Source: Acholeplasmatales bacterium DTU056 (GTDB lineage Bacteria > Bacillota_I > Bacilli_A > ML615J-28 > CAG-698). From it: a DNA stretch of 10,551 nucleotides. The position numbers were made by a program, and so were the translations under genes. Within the stretch, counting starts at the first letter, position 1, and each line of letters begins with the position of its first letter. A model generated the notes under the pieces. It saw only the letters and a list, made by a program, of their open reading frames with translations. It was not told the DNA's origin and did no database searches. Below are positions 1 to 7,178 of this stretch, one piece after another. The stretch covers positions 2,580-13,130 of the forward strand of contig LFRX01000029.1 in NCBI GenBank assembly GCA_001512985.1, written 5' to 3'.

Positions 1-1165
1 TAACTAATTCTTCTGAGCGATATTGTGATTTTGAAGCTGCAAGTCTTACTGAAATAATTTCACCACGATCGTTTTTGAATTCTAAACTATAGTAATTCTT
101 CTTTAAATCGTTTTGAGAACGACGAATATTAACTAATGTTAAATTATTAACTTTAATCACTTGACCATAGTAAGGTTTTAATCCTAACCCACCATCTTTT
201 AAATCATTACCATCGAATTCAAGTAATTCAATTTCTTGTGTTCCAACTTTAGCAACTCGCTTAATTCCAGTTAATTGTGTTCCAAATTGACCTTCATATT
301 GCAATTGAGCTTCAAAAGTAATAATATCGCCTGGATTTAAGTGGTTAGAGTAGTTGGCACCAACACCTGAGTAAACATAGATATGTCCAACCTTACTTGG
401 ATCTTCAACATCAACATCACGAACAAAGAAACTTTCACTAACGATTCGAACAACTTGAGCCTTAAATTTAAAGACAGTTCCAAGTTTATATTTATCGTGA
501 TTTTCTAAAGCTTCAAAAATTGTTATTTGAACTGGGGTACGATTATATTCATAATTAGGATCGTTTTTATCTCCAAAAACTCCTTGTTCAGTTATTTCTG
601 TTTTTTCATGGGCTTTAATGAAAATATCGTAATAAATAGTATCACCAAAAGTAAATTTTGATAAAGCATTTTCTATTAATTCTAAATTTAATAGACGGTA
701 TTTCCCGGAATTGACAGGTTTATACCAAACCCATGCTAGATAACGTCCATAATGGTCAGTTAATTCTCCTTCACTTTGAAGAACTACCGATTCCGCCGAA
801 AATAATCTTTCACGAACGAAGTTTGCTGCGGCGAAACCCCATGGTTCAATTGTTCCAGTACATTCCGGAGTATCAACACCTAAGAAACGAACATTTTCAC
901 TTAAACTACGAACTACAATTGTATCTCCATCAATTACTTTATCAACCTCAACTTCTTCAATTCCATCTACTTCAAATTTTTTTCCTTTAAAAGGTTGTTG
1001 TAAATCTAACTCATCGGTATACCGTGTATCTAACTCGACTTCATCTTCAATTGTAGGGTATTCTAACTCTATATTCTTATTTTTATTATCACATGCTGTA
1101 ACAATAAATAGAGTTAGGAATAATGTTAATAGTAATAAAAACTTTCTTTTTAAATTAATTTTCAT
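1..1165 (-). CDS. Thermonuclease-family (SNase) surface lipoprotein, C-terminus cut by window edge
   Basis: This is a predicted secreted, membrane-anchored nuclease; 388 codons are visible and the frame stays open to the left edge. Residues 1-25 form a lipoprotein signal peptide (KRK, a hydrophobic stretch, then lipobox VTAC with Cys25). Residues about 72-200 are a staphylococcal nuclease domain. The motif DGDT (Asp79, Asp81), Arg93, the segment GVDTPE (Asp98, Thr99, Glu101) and Arg141 in YGRYLA correspond to the Ca2+-binding and catalytic residues of the family, so it looks active. Residues about 207-305 and 330-388 are beta-rich and resemble OB folds; this is inference. The start at 1165 is chosen because GAGGGG at 1176-1171 lies 5 bases upstream; the ATG at 1168 would leave only 2. 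The gene begins 15 bases after the binding-protein stop, so the two are probably co-transcribed. The likely role is hydrolysis of extracellular DNA or RNA for uptake by the adjacent transporter. Confidence 0.9.
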   Translation of the reverse strand, partial: MKINLKRKFLLLLTLFLTLFIVTACDNKNKNIELEYPTIEDEVELDTRYTDELDLQQPFKGKKFEVDGIEEVEVDKVIDGDTIVVRSLSENVRFLGVDTPECTGTIEPWGFAAANFVRERLFSAESVVLQSEGELTDHYGRYLAWVWYKPVNSGKYRLLNLELIENALSKFTFGDTIYYDIFIKAHEKTEITEQGVFGDKNDPNYEYNRTPVQITIFEALENHDKYKLGTVFKFKAQVVRIVSESFFVRDVDVEDPSKVGHIYVYSGVGANYSNHLNPGDIITFEAQLQYEGQFGTQLTGIKRVAKVGTQEIELLEFDGNDLKDGGLGLKPYYGQVIKVNNLTLVNIRRSQNDLKKNYYSLEFKNDRGEIISVRLAASKSQYRSEELV

Positions 1166-1170
1166 CATTA

Positions 1171-1176
1171 CCCCTC
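1171..1176 (-). promoter_or_regulatory. Ribosome binding site deciding the nuclease start
   Basis: GAGGGG on the minus strand lies in the 15-base gap after the solute-binding protein gene. It is 5 bases from the ATG at 1165 and only 2 from the ATG at 1168. This favours the downstream ATG of the ATGATG pair. Confidence 0.6.
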
Positions 1177-1180
1177 AACT

Positions 1181-2659
1181 TTATCTTGATATTTCTTTTA
1201 AAGCTTTATCATAAGCAGTTTTAATGATTTGACGAATGTCGTCTTTTGAACGAACTTTACTTCCTGAGAAGATTGATACAACTGCAAGGTCAACTTGTTT
1301 ACGAACTTCTGCAGAACCAGCCCAGGCAGGGTCGACAAACATTTCAAATCCTAACTCACGATAAGCAATACCAACTTTAGCCGTTTGAGAGTGAATTTCT
1401 TGTTCAATTGTTGGTGTATTTAAGAATTCTTGATATTCTGGAAGTTGTAAAGCTGATTTACGAACTGGGAAATATGCAGTTTCAATACTAAATTTCGCTG
1501 TGTTTTCTGGTTTTAAAAAGTGTTTAATTAGTAACCATGCGGCCATACGTTCATATTTATTTCCACGTTTACTAATCATAATATTAGAACCTTGTTGAAT
1601 AACATATTTGTGATCTTCATCACGATAAACAACCGGAGCAACCCCTAAAGTACGAACTTTACTGTCAGCTCCAACATGGTGTCTAATACCTGCTGTTGAC
1701 CCAATAGTAAACATTGTTTGTAAGTTTTTAAATGGATTTGATGAATATCTTTCTGCCCAATATTCTGGGATTTGGAATAATGGCATTTCTTTTCCTGTTA
1801 CTGGGTCAGTATATCTTGCTAAATCATGTAAGTATTTAAATGCTTCTACCGATTTATCATTCTCCATGAATAATAATTTACCAGTAGAATTGTCAATTCT
1901 TTCAGTATATTTCCCTCCCCATTGACGAGTGGCTGTGATAAATAAGTTTCCATTAGAGTCGTATGCAAAAGGCACAAAGTTTTTATCTTTTAAATGTTCA
2001 GTTAGTTTTAAACCATCATATAAGTTATCAGCACGTCCTGATAAAATAATTTCCCAGATTTTCTTAGAAACTTCTTCAGCTTCTTGCCATGTTCTTGGTA
2101 CGGAAATTTCGTCTTTAAAAGCATCAAAGAAATCTTTATTATAAATTAATACTTCAGTTGATTTATTAAATGGTAAAGAATAATATGTTCCTTTGTCATC
2201 AAATGAGCGGTTTTCAAACATATATTCTTCAAAGAAATCAGCCAATTCTTCTTCAGTATACCCTACACCTTCAAGATTAGATTTGATATATGGTGTTAAT
2301 GGTAATACCGCATCAGCACGTAAATATTCCGCAACATGATCCGGATAAGCGATTGCTAATGTTGGTGGGTTTTTTCCAGCAACTTTAATTCGCATTTCTT
2401 TTAATAATGTGTCATATCCACCAACAACTTCAATTTTAACTCTAATATTTGGATATTCTTCGTTAAAATCTGCAATCATATCACGAATAACATTTTCAAT
2501 GTCTTGCCCGAAAGGAATCATAAATGAAATATTAATTCGCTCCATTGATTTAATTTCTTCAATCGAAACTAATTCAATTGGATCATACGTACGATTTTTA
2601 CAAGCTGATAACATGAAAATGCTACCTAAAATTGTTAAAAATAACAATATTCTTTTCAT
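1181..2659 (-). CDS. ABC transporter extracellular solute-binding lipoprotein (family 1, UgpB/MsmE-like)
   Basis: This is the 492-residue substrate-capture subunit of the ABC importer. It is exported and lipid-anchored at Cys20 (lipobox LSAC after a hydrophobic 4-18 segment). The mature part fits the family 1 binding-protein fold. It has an N-terminal strand and the FNEEYPNIRV pattern at 64-74, GYDTLLKEMRIKVAGKNPPT at 81-100, YYSLPFNKSTEVLIYNKDFF at 159-178 (the usual hinge-proximal signature), and MFTIGSTAGI near 316-325. The length is somewhat above the usual 420-450. The ATG start is supported by AAAGGA at 2674-2669, 9 bases upstream. It lies 27 bases after the second permease gene and just before the nuclease gene. 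By family the ligand would be a sugar or glycerol phosphate. The nuclease neighbour raises the option of a nucleic-acid-derived ligand. The ligand cannot be read from the sequence. Confidence 0.9.
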   Translation of the reverse strand: MKRILLFLTILGSIFMLSACKNRTYDPIELVSIEEIKSMERINISFMIPFGQDIENVIRDMIADFNEEYPNIRVKIEVVGGYDTLLKEMRIKVAGKNPPTLAIAYPDHVAEYLRADAVLPLTPYIKSNLEGVGYTEEELADFFEEYMFENRSFDDKGTYYSLPFNKSTEVLIYNKDFFDAFKDEISVPRTWQEAEEVSKKIWEIILSGRADNLYDGLKLTEHLKDKNFVPFAYDSNGNLFITATRQWGGKYTERIDNSTGKLLFMENDKSVEAFKYLHDLARYTDPVTGKEMPLFQIPEYWAERYSSNPFKNLQTMFTIGSTAGIRHHVGADSKVRTLGVAPVVYRDEDHKYVIQQGSNIMISKRGNKYERMAAWLLIKHFLKPENTAKFSIETAYFPVRKSALQLPEYQEFLNTPTIEQEIHSQTAKVGIAYRELGFEMFVDPAWAGSAEVRKQVDLAVVSIFSGSKVRSKDDIRQIIKTAYDKALKEISR

Positions 2660-2686
2660 ATTTAATTGTCCTTTCTATTTATTTTT

Positions 2687-3655
2687 TTATCCTTTTATTC
2701 CACTTCGTGATACGCCTCGCATAATGTATTTCTTCAAGAATATAAAGGCGATCAATAATGGTAAACTAACAAGGGCTGAAGCAGCCATTTGAATATGTTC
2801 ATTGTTTGGTCCAAGACCACTAAACGAGCGCATTAATCCGTTACTAACTAAACGCATTTGTTCGCCACCGGCAACTAAATTTGGCCAAACGTACGCATTC
2901 CATGTTCCCATCATACTTAGGATAAAGATTGTTGTTAAAGTCGCTTTTGCCATTGGAATCATAACTTTAATTAAATACTTAAAGTCACATGTTCCATCGA
3001 CTTTTGCTGCTAAGTATAACTCATTTGGTATTTGCATAAAGGTTTGACGTAGGAAGAATGTATAAAAGACACTTGGCACAAATGGTAAGACTAATGCGGC
3101 ATAGGTGTCAATAAGTCCTAGGTTTGAAATTGTCTCATAGTTAGTAATAATAAATATTTCTCCTGGAACCATCATTGTTGCAAGTAGTAACGCAAAAATA
3201 GTATCACGGCCAAAGAAATTTAATCTGGCAAAGGCAAATGCTGCTAGGGTAGTAGTAACCATTGTTCCAATAGTTGTTAAAATGGCTACTAACACAGTAT
3301 TACCATAAAATACTAAGAAACCAGGAAATTCTTTATCTAATGATTCTATATAAATTTTGCTAAAAGTAAATGCTGTTTTAAAGTTTTCAAATCGTAGTTT
3401 TTTTGGGAAAAATGTTATTTCTCCTATTAATTCTTCAGGAGATTTTAATGCGGTTGCAAACATCCAATAGAATGGTAATAGTATATAGAGTGCAACTAAA
3501 GTTAAAAATGTATAAATTAAAATACTCATTACAGTTTTTTTAATTTTATATTTTTTCAACTCTTTCTCACTTAAATATAAATCATCATTAACTAATTCTT
3601 TAACTTTTTTACGTTGATTAATAGAATTAATCATTTTAGTAAATGGATTTGCCAC
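2687..3655 (-). CDS. ABC transporter permease 2 (MalG/UgpE-like)
   Basis: This is an inner-membrane permease of the binding-protein-dependent transport family, 322 residues from the chosen start. A polar cytoplasmic N-terminus (1-40) precedes about six membrane helices, the first at about 42-65. The EAA loop that docks on the ATPase is at 211-235 (NELYLAAKVDG...IPM). The C-terminal end KKYIMRGVSRSGIKG is typical of MalG/UgpE proteins. Start choice: the longest frame opens at a GTG at 3664, but that codon overlaps the Shine-Dalgarno sequence AGGAGG (3669-3664). The GTG at 3655 sits 8 bases downstream of it and is preferred. The gene starts 12 bases after the first permease stop and is surely in the same operon. 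It forms a heterodimeric channel with permease 1. Confidence 0.92.
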   Translation of the reverse strand: MANPFTKMINSINQRKKVKELVNDDLYLSEKELKKYKIKKTVMSILIYTFLTLVALYILLPFYWMFATALKSPEELIGEITFFPKKLRFENFKTAFTFSKIYIESLDKEFPGFLVFYGNTVLVAILTTIGTMVTTTLAAFAFARLNFFGRDTIFALLLATMMVPGEIFIITNYETISNLGLIDTYAALVLPFVPSVFYTFFLRQTFMQIPNELYLAAKVDGTCDFKYLIKVMIPMAKATLTTIFILSMMGTWNAYVWPNLVAGGEQMRLVSNGLMRSFSGLGPNNEHIQMAASALVSLPLLIAFIFLKKYIMRGVSRSGIKG

Positions 3656-3663
3656 TGTCAACA

Positions 3664-3669
3664 CCTCCT
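3664..3669 (-). promoter_or_regulatory. Ribosome binding site deciding the permease 2 start
   Basis: AGGAGG on the minus strand overlaps the TAG stop codon of permease 1 (3670-3668). It lies 8 bases before GTG 3655. It excludes the in-frame GTG at 3664 as a start, because that codon shares a base with the site. The arrangement suggests translational coupling of the two permeases. Confidence 0.75.
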
Positions 3670-4615
3670 AATAATGTACACGTTTCTTACTGACTTGTAA
3701 TTGAACCAGTGTAATCAGTAAGATAATTCCAAATAAGATTAATGAGGCAGCAGCAGCAACTGAGAATAAGTCAGCACCGCGAGAATGATGTAGTTTTTGA
3801 TAAATATATCCAACGATTGTAATATACATATTTTCAGTTTCTTGTCCTGGAGGACCAAATGTCTCACCATAAATTGCAATTACGCTTGTATATGCTTTAA
3901 ATGCACCGATGAATGATGTGATTGTAACATAGGCAATCATTGGTGAAAGTAATGGAACTGTTATTTTAGTAAAGACTCGCCAACGAGGTGTGGCATCAAT
4001 TTGAGCAGCTTGATAATATTGTTTATCAATGCTTTGAAGCCCTGATAGGAATACTAAAATTTTAAATGCTAAACTATTCCAAATTGTATACATTGAAATA
4101 ACAAATATTCCGCGCCAATATGTTACTGTATCATATCCAGGAACAGCCCCTTGCCCTTGCCAGTTTGTAATCCATGCTCGTGGTGTCCCTCCAAACCATT
4201 CAATAATGGCATTAATTAATCCATTATTGGAAAACAATACTGAGAAAACTAACCCTAAAGCAATCGTGTTTGTTACATATGGAAGGAAAAATACTGTTTG
4301 GAAAAATCCTTGTAATTTCTTAATGGAATTTAATGCCACTGAAATCAACAATGCAATAATAACTGAAACTGGAACTGAAACAATAACCATTAAAGCCGTA
4401 TTTCCTAACGCACGCCAAAAAAGTTTATCTTTAAAAACATAGATGAAATTTCCAAGCCCTAATTTAAACCGACTATCACCATAAATAGAATAACCTTCTA
4501 AAAATGCAGTGATAAAAGTTTTTATAATTGGGTAAAATGTAAAGATTGCCATAAATACTAGGGCTGGAAGCAAATACATATATCCTTTCCAGTGATCTCT
4601 TTTAAACTCTAGCAT
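3668..4615 (-). CDS. ABC transporter permease 1 (MalF/UgpA-like)
   Basis: This is a 315-residue inner-membrane permease, partner of permease 2. It starts MLEFKRDHWKGYMYLLPAL, the usual opening of UgpA/LacF-type permeases, and has about six membrane helices (about 12-34, 71-96, 105-129, 167-190, 222-245, 283-306). The EAA loop is at 200-223 (YYQAAQIDATPRWRVFTKIT). A glycine- and tryptophan-containing segment at 142-165 lies between helices and is probably extracytoplasmic. Its ATG overlaps the ATPase stop codon by one base (TAATG). GAGG at 4627-4624, inside the ATPase gene, lies 8 bases upstream. Both facts point to translational coupling. The stop codon is TAG. The family imports sugars, sugar alcohols or glycerol phosphate; the actual substrate is unknown. 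Confidence 0.93.
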   Translation of the reverse strand: MLEFKRDHWKGYMYLLPALVFMAIFTFYPIIKTFITAFLEGYSIYGDSRFKLGLGNFIYVFKDKLFWRALGNTALMVIVSVPVSVIIALLISVALNSIKKLQGFFQTVFFLPYVTNTIALGLVFSVLFSNNGLINAIIEWFGGTPRAWITNWQGQGAVPGYDTVTYWRGIFVISMYTIWNSLAFKILVFLSGLQSIDKQYYQAAQIDATPRWRVFTKITVPLLSPMIAYVTITSFIGAFKAYTSVIAIYGETFGPPGQETENMYITIVGYIYQKLHHSRGADLFSVAAAASLILFGIILLITLVQLQVSKKRVHY

Positions 4616-5766
4616 TATAACAACCTCGCCCCAGTTTTATCAAATACAAATATTTTATTATATCCTAATTTAACTTGCTGTCCTATTTGTAGATTGATGT
4701 CTGATGGAACAATTGCACGAATCGTTTTTTCATAACCATCAATACGACAAATAATCATTGTGTCGCGTCCAATATGTTCTACAATTTCTACTTCCGCATC
4801 AATTCCTCCATTTTTTGAGATCATAAAGAATTCTGCTCTTAGACCTATTTGAACTTCTTGATCTTCTACGTCTAAGTTTTGAATTACTTTACCAGTAACT
4901 GTTTTTAATTGTTTATTTTCTACATATCCCTCAATCACATTAATTGGAGGATTACCTAAGAATTTCGCAACAAATAGATTAACTGGTTCATCATAGACTT
5001 TTTGTGGATGGTCAAGTTGTTGTTTCACTCCACGATCCATAACAATGATTTCATCCGAGATACTCATTGCTTCTTCTTGGTCATGGGTAACAAAGATTGT
5101 TGTTATTCCGGTTTCCCGTTGAATACGACGAATTTCTTCGCGTGTTTGTAATCGTAAACGAGCATCTAAGTTTGATAATGGTTCGTCTAATAATAATACT
5201 TTTGGTTTTTTAACTAATGCTCTAGCAATCGCTACGCGTTGTTGTTGACCACCACTTAATTGACTTGGCTTACGGTCCATTAAATCGCCAATATGGACAA
5301 GTTCAGCCATTTCTTGGGCTCTTTGAAGAGCTTCTTTTTTAGGAACTTTCATGTTTTCAAGAGGAAACATGATATTTTGTCTAACTGTTAAATGCGGAAA
5401 TAGAGCATAGTTTTGAAACACTATACCAATACCGCGCTTTTCTGGTGGAAGATCAGTGACATCTTCATTTCCAAAATAAATTCGTCCGGCATTTGGTTTG
5501 TGCAACCCCGCAATTAAATACAATGTTGTTGATTTTCCACAACCAGATGGACCTAATAATCCAATTAATTTTCCTGCGGGTATAACAACCGAAAAATCAT
5601 CGACAGCTACAGTAACATTTCCCTTTTTGTCAACAAAACGCTTGGTGATGTTTTGTAGACGTACTTCAACTCCTGGATGATTAGAACTACTATTATTGTT
5701 TTGAGTTACTTTAACATCATCCGGTGATGTGACATTTTTGGTGATTTGCTTTTGATTACTATCCAT
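4615..5766 (-). CDS. ugpC: ABC transporter ATPase of the MsmX/MalK/UgpC family
   Basis: This is the cytoplasmic ATP-hydrolysing subunit, 383 residues. Visible motifs are Walker A GPSGCGKST (72-80), Q-loop Gln118, signature LSGGQQQR (170-177), Walker B VLLLDEP (190-196), D-loop SNLDA (198-202) and switch His228. A TOBE-type C-terminal domain runs from about 275 to 380 (FLGNPPINVIEG, then an IGLRAE segment), as in CUT1 ATPases that serve carbohydrate importers. It is the first gene of the operon. The ATG is supported by AAGGAG at 5780-5775, spacing 8. Unusually, about 32 polar Asn/Ser-rich residues precede the conserved fold, and no good internal start codon removes them. The symbol reflects the family; MsmX-type ATPases can serve several transporters, but here the gene is dedicated by its position. 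Confidence 0.93.
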   Translation of the reverse strand: MDSNQKQITKNVTSPDDVKVTQNNNSSSNHPGVEVRLQNITKRFVDKKGNVTVAVDDFSVVIPAGKLIGLLGPSGCGKSTTLYLIAGLHKPNAGRIYFGNEDVTDLPPEKRGIGIVFQNYALFPHLTVRQNIMFPLENMKVPKKEALQRAQEMAELVHIGDLMDRKPSQLSGGQQQRVAIARALVKKPKVLLLDEPLSNLDARLRLQTREEIRRIQRETGITTIFVTHDQEEAMSISDEIIVMDRGVKQQLDHPQKVYDEPVNLFVAKFLGNPPINVIEGYVENKQLKTVTGKVIQNLDVEDQEVQIGLRAEFFMISKNGGIDAEVEIVEHIGRDTMIICRIDGYEKTIRAIVPSDINLQIGQQVKLGYNKIFVFDKTGARLL

Positions 5767-5794
5767 CCTCTACTCTCCTTACTGATTATAATTG

Positions 5795-5810
5795 TGATAT
5801 AATTATATCA
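5795..5810 (-). promoter_or_regulatory. Extended -10 promoter inside a perfect 16-bp palindrome, ABC-nuclease operon
   Basis: On the minus strand TGATATAATTATATCA is its own reverse complement. It contains an extended -10 element, TGATATAAT (5810-5802). Transcription would begin near 5795, giving a leader of about 29 bases before the ATPase gene. No good -35 is seen 17 bases upstream, which is tolerable with an extended -10. A binding protein at the palindrome would block the polymerase. A run of ten A residues (5820-5811, minus strand) lies directly upstream. Confidence 0.55.
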
Positions 5811-5929
5811 TTTTTTTTTTCTTTTTAAAGCCTTTTTAAAAATATATCCTTTATTAAAAAGCAAATTTTTCCTTATTTTAACCTTTTTTGACACAATATT
5901 TTATTTATAATAAGCGAATATTTCCTAAC

Positions 5930-5961
5930 AAAAAAACTAGGGAAAGGTTACTTCCCTAGTT
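5930..5961 (-). terminator. Rho-independent terminator of the dnaX operon
   Basis: The minus strand shows AACTAGGGAA (5961-5952), a 7-base loop, then TTCCCTAGTT (5944-5935), a perfect 10-bp stem running into a T tract (seven T, 5936-5930). The stem begins inside the TAA stop codon (5962-5960) of the 85-residue membrane protein. No T tract follows on the plus strand, so it works for minus-strand transcription only and isolates the dnaX unit from the ABC operon. Confidence 0.9.
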
Positions 5962-6217
5962 ATACAAATCGGATTATTATAAAAATTATGGTAAATAAAA
6001 TTATTAAAAAGACTAAAAACTTAAAGGCTTTTCGAATATAGGCGAAAATCCCGGGGATTAATAATAATATTAATCCTAAAAAAATAAAAGCTAAAGTGAT
6101 ATATTGTCTCCCGTTGATATAATCAACGACAGGCTTCACATATGGTTCTACTAATTGATTCAGTTTATCAACAATACCACTTAATGCTCCGCGAATTGTT
6201 TCAATAATATTCCCCAT
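5960..6217 (-). CDS. Small membrane protein of unknown function, last gene of the dnaX-recR unit
   Basis: This 85-residue protein is not recognised. Residues 1-32 look like an amphipathic helix (MGNIIETIRGALSGIVDKLN and on). Hydrophobic segments at about 39-59 and 66-84 should be two membrane helices, joined by a short basic loop (YIRKAFK). It is a real gene: AAGGAG at 6230-6225 lies 7 bases before the ATG, it begins 29 bases after recR with no terminator between, and a strong terminator overlaps its stop. In Bacillus subtilis the place after recR holds yaaL and bofA, the latter also a small membrane protein. I see no BofA-type sequence here, so only the position is comparable. Confidence 0.75.
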   Translation of the reverse strand: MGNIIETIRGALSGIVDKLNQLVEPYVKPVVDYINGRQYITLAFIFLGLILLLIPGIFAYIRKAFKFLVFLIILFTIIFIIIRFV

Positions 6218-6246
6218 TTCATTACTCCTTTTTTTATAACATTTTA

Positions 6247-6843
6247 CTACATTTTTCTTCTTCCTTCAAGTGATCTTATCAAAGTTATTTCATCCGCATA
6301 TTCAATGTCACCACCAACTGGTAATCCATAACCTATTCGCGTTACTAAAACGTTGGTATTTTGTAAAAGTTTAGAAATGTATAATGCGGTGGTTTCGCCT
6401 TCCATAGTAGCACTTGTCGCTATTATTACTTCTTCAATTGATTCATCTTTAACTCGATTTAGAAGTTGCTCGATATTAATATCATTTGGTCCAATCCCAT
6501 CTAACGGTGAAATTACCCCATTTAAAACATGGTATTTTCCAAAATATTTATTCATCTTTTCAATGGCAATAGCTTCTTTCGTATTTTCTATAACTAATAT
6601 CTTTGCTTCACGATTGTTATCGTTACAAATTGAACAAACTTCTTCATCGGTAATTATACCACAATTTTTACATAATCCTACTACAGTTTTAGAATCAATT
6701 AAATTTTTAGCAAATTGATGAACATCTTCATCCTTTAAATTTAAAACACAATACAAAGCCAATCTTTCAGCTGTTTTGGGGCCTATTCCAGGGAACAACT
6801 GAAAACTAGCAATTAATTTACTTAAACTTTCAGGATATTTCAC
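6247..6843 (-). CDS. recR: Recombination mediator protein RecR
   Basis: This is a 198-residue cytoplasmic DNA repair protein that acts with RecO and RecF to load RecA on single-stranded DNA at gaps. The domains are in the standard order and the length is normal. A helix-hairpin-helix is at 17-29 (FPGIGPKTAERLA), followed by a four-cysteine zinc site (Cys58, Cys61, Cys70, Cys73). A Toprim domain spans about 80-175 with ILVIENTKEA, and the C-terminal Walker B-like end is GLPVGGDIEYADE...LIRSLEGRR. It begins with GTG at 6843, supported by AAGGAGG (6857-6851), 7 bases upstream. That site overlaps the ybaB stop codon, so translation of the two is probably coupled. The stop codon is TAG. Confidence 0.97.
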   Translation of the reverse strand: MKYPESLSKLIASFQLFPGIGPKTAERLALYCVLNLKDEDVHQFAKNLIDSKTVVGLCKNCGIITDEEVCSICNDNNREAKILVIENTKEAIAIEKMNKYFGKYHVLNGVISPLDGIGPNDINIEQLLNRVKDESIEEVIIATSATMEGETTALYISKLLQNTNVLVTRIGYGLPVGGDIEYADEITLIRSLEGRRKM

Positions 6844-6855
6844 TGATATTCCTCC

Positions 6856-7167
6856 TTAAATAAAAGGATTCATACCACCAAGAAAAGAATTAAACTTACT
6901 CATTTTTTCTTCAGTAGTTTTATCAATTTCTCGATAAGCTTGACGACATGCTGCAATAATCATCTCAGCAAGCATTTCTAAATCTTCTTTAGATTCTACT
7001 TCAAATGAGTCATCAATTTTAATACTCTCGATTTCTTTTGTTCCATAAACTCCAACAGTAACAATTCCACTAGTTGAAGCAGTAAAAACTGTATTCTCAA
7101 TTTCCTTTTGAGTTTGAATCATTTCTTCTTGCATTTTTTTTAGTTGTTTTAATAATTGTTGATTCAC
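6856..7167 (-). CDS. ybaB: Nucleoid-associated protein, YbaB/EbfC family
   Basis: This is a 103-residue DNA-binding protein of the YbaB/EbfC (YaaK in Bacillus) family, small dimers that coat the nucleoid. The N-terminal helix (about 1-26, LLKQLKKMQEEMIQTQKEIE) and the following strand region (VFTASTSGIVTVGVYGTKEIESIKID, stated in parts: 28-37, 38-52) match the family. So do the second helix with LEMLAEMIIAACRQA (63-77) and the glycine-rich C-terminus. It starts with GTG at 7167, with AGGAGG at 7180-7175, spacing 7. That site overlaps the TAG stop of dnaX. Position between dnaX and recR is the classic arrangement across bacteria and strengthens the call. Confidence 0.95.
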   Translation of the reverse strand: MNQQLLKQLKKMQEEMIQTQKEIENTVFTASTSGIVTVGVYGTKEIESIKIDDSFEVESKEDLEMLAEMIIAACRQAYREIDKTTEEKMSKFNSFLGGMNPFI

Positions 7168-7178
7168 GATAAATCCTC

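Noticed and set aside
3656..3664. Three extra N-terminal codons for permease 2 (GTG start at 3664)
   Set aside because: That GTG overlaps the Shine-Dalgarno AGGAGG at 3669-3664. GTG 3655 has the right 8-base spacing.
5830..5862. Inverted repeat CTTTTTAA / TTAAAAAG upstream of the ABC operon as a second terminator or operator
   Set aside because: The stem is 8 bp with one G-C pair and a 14-base loop, within low-complexity A/T runs. The true terminator at 5930-5961 is sufficient.
5888..5911. TTGACA followed by TATAAT on the plus strand, resembling a strong promoter
   Set aside because: The spacing is only 12 bases instead of about 17, and there is no plus-strand gene downstream. Probably chance in AT-rich DNA.
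5960..6217. Identification of the small membrane protein as BofA
   Set aside because: The position after recR is similar and the size matches, but the sequence lacks BofA-like glycine and proline motifs, so only the synteny is noted.
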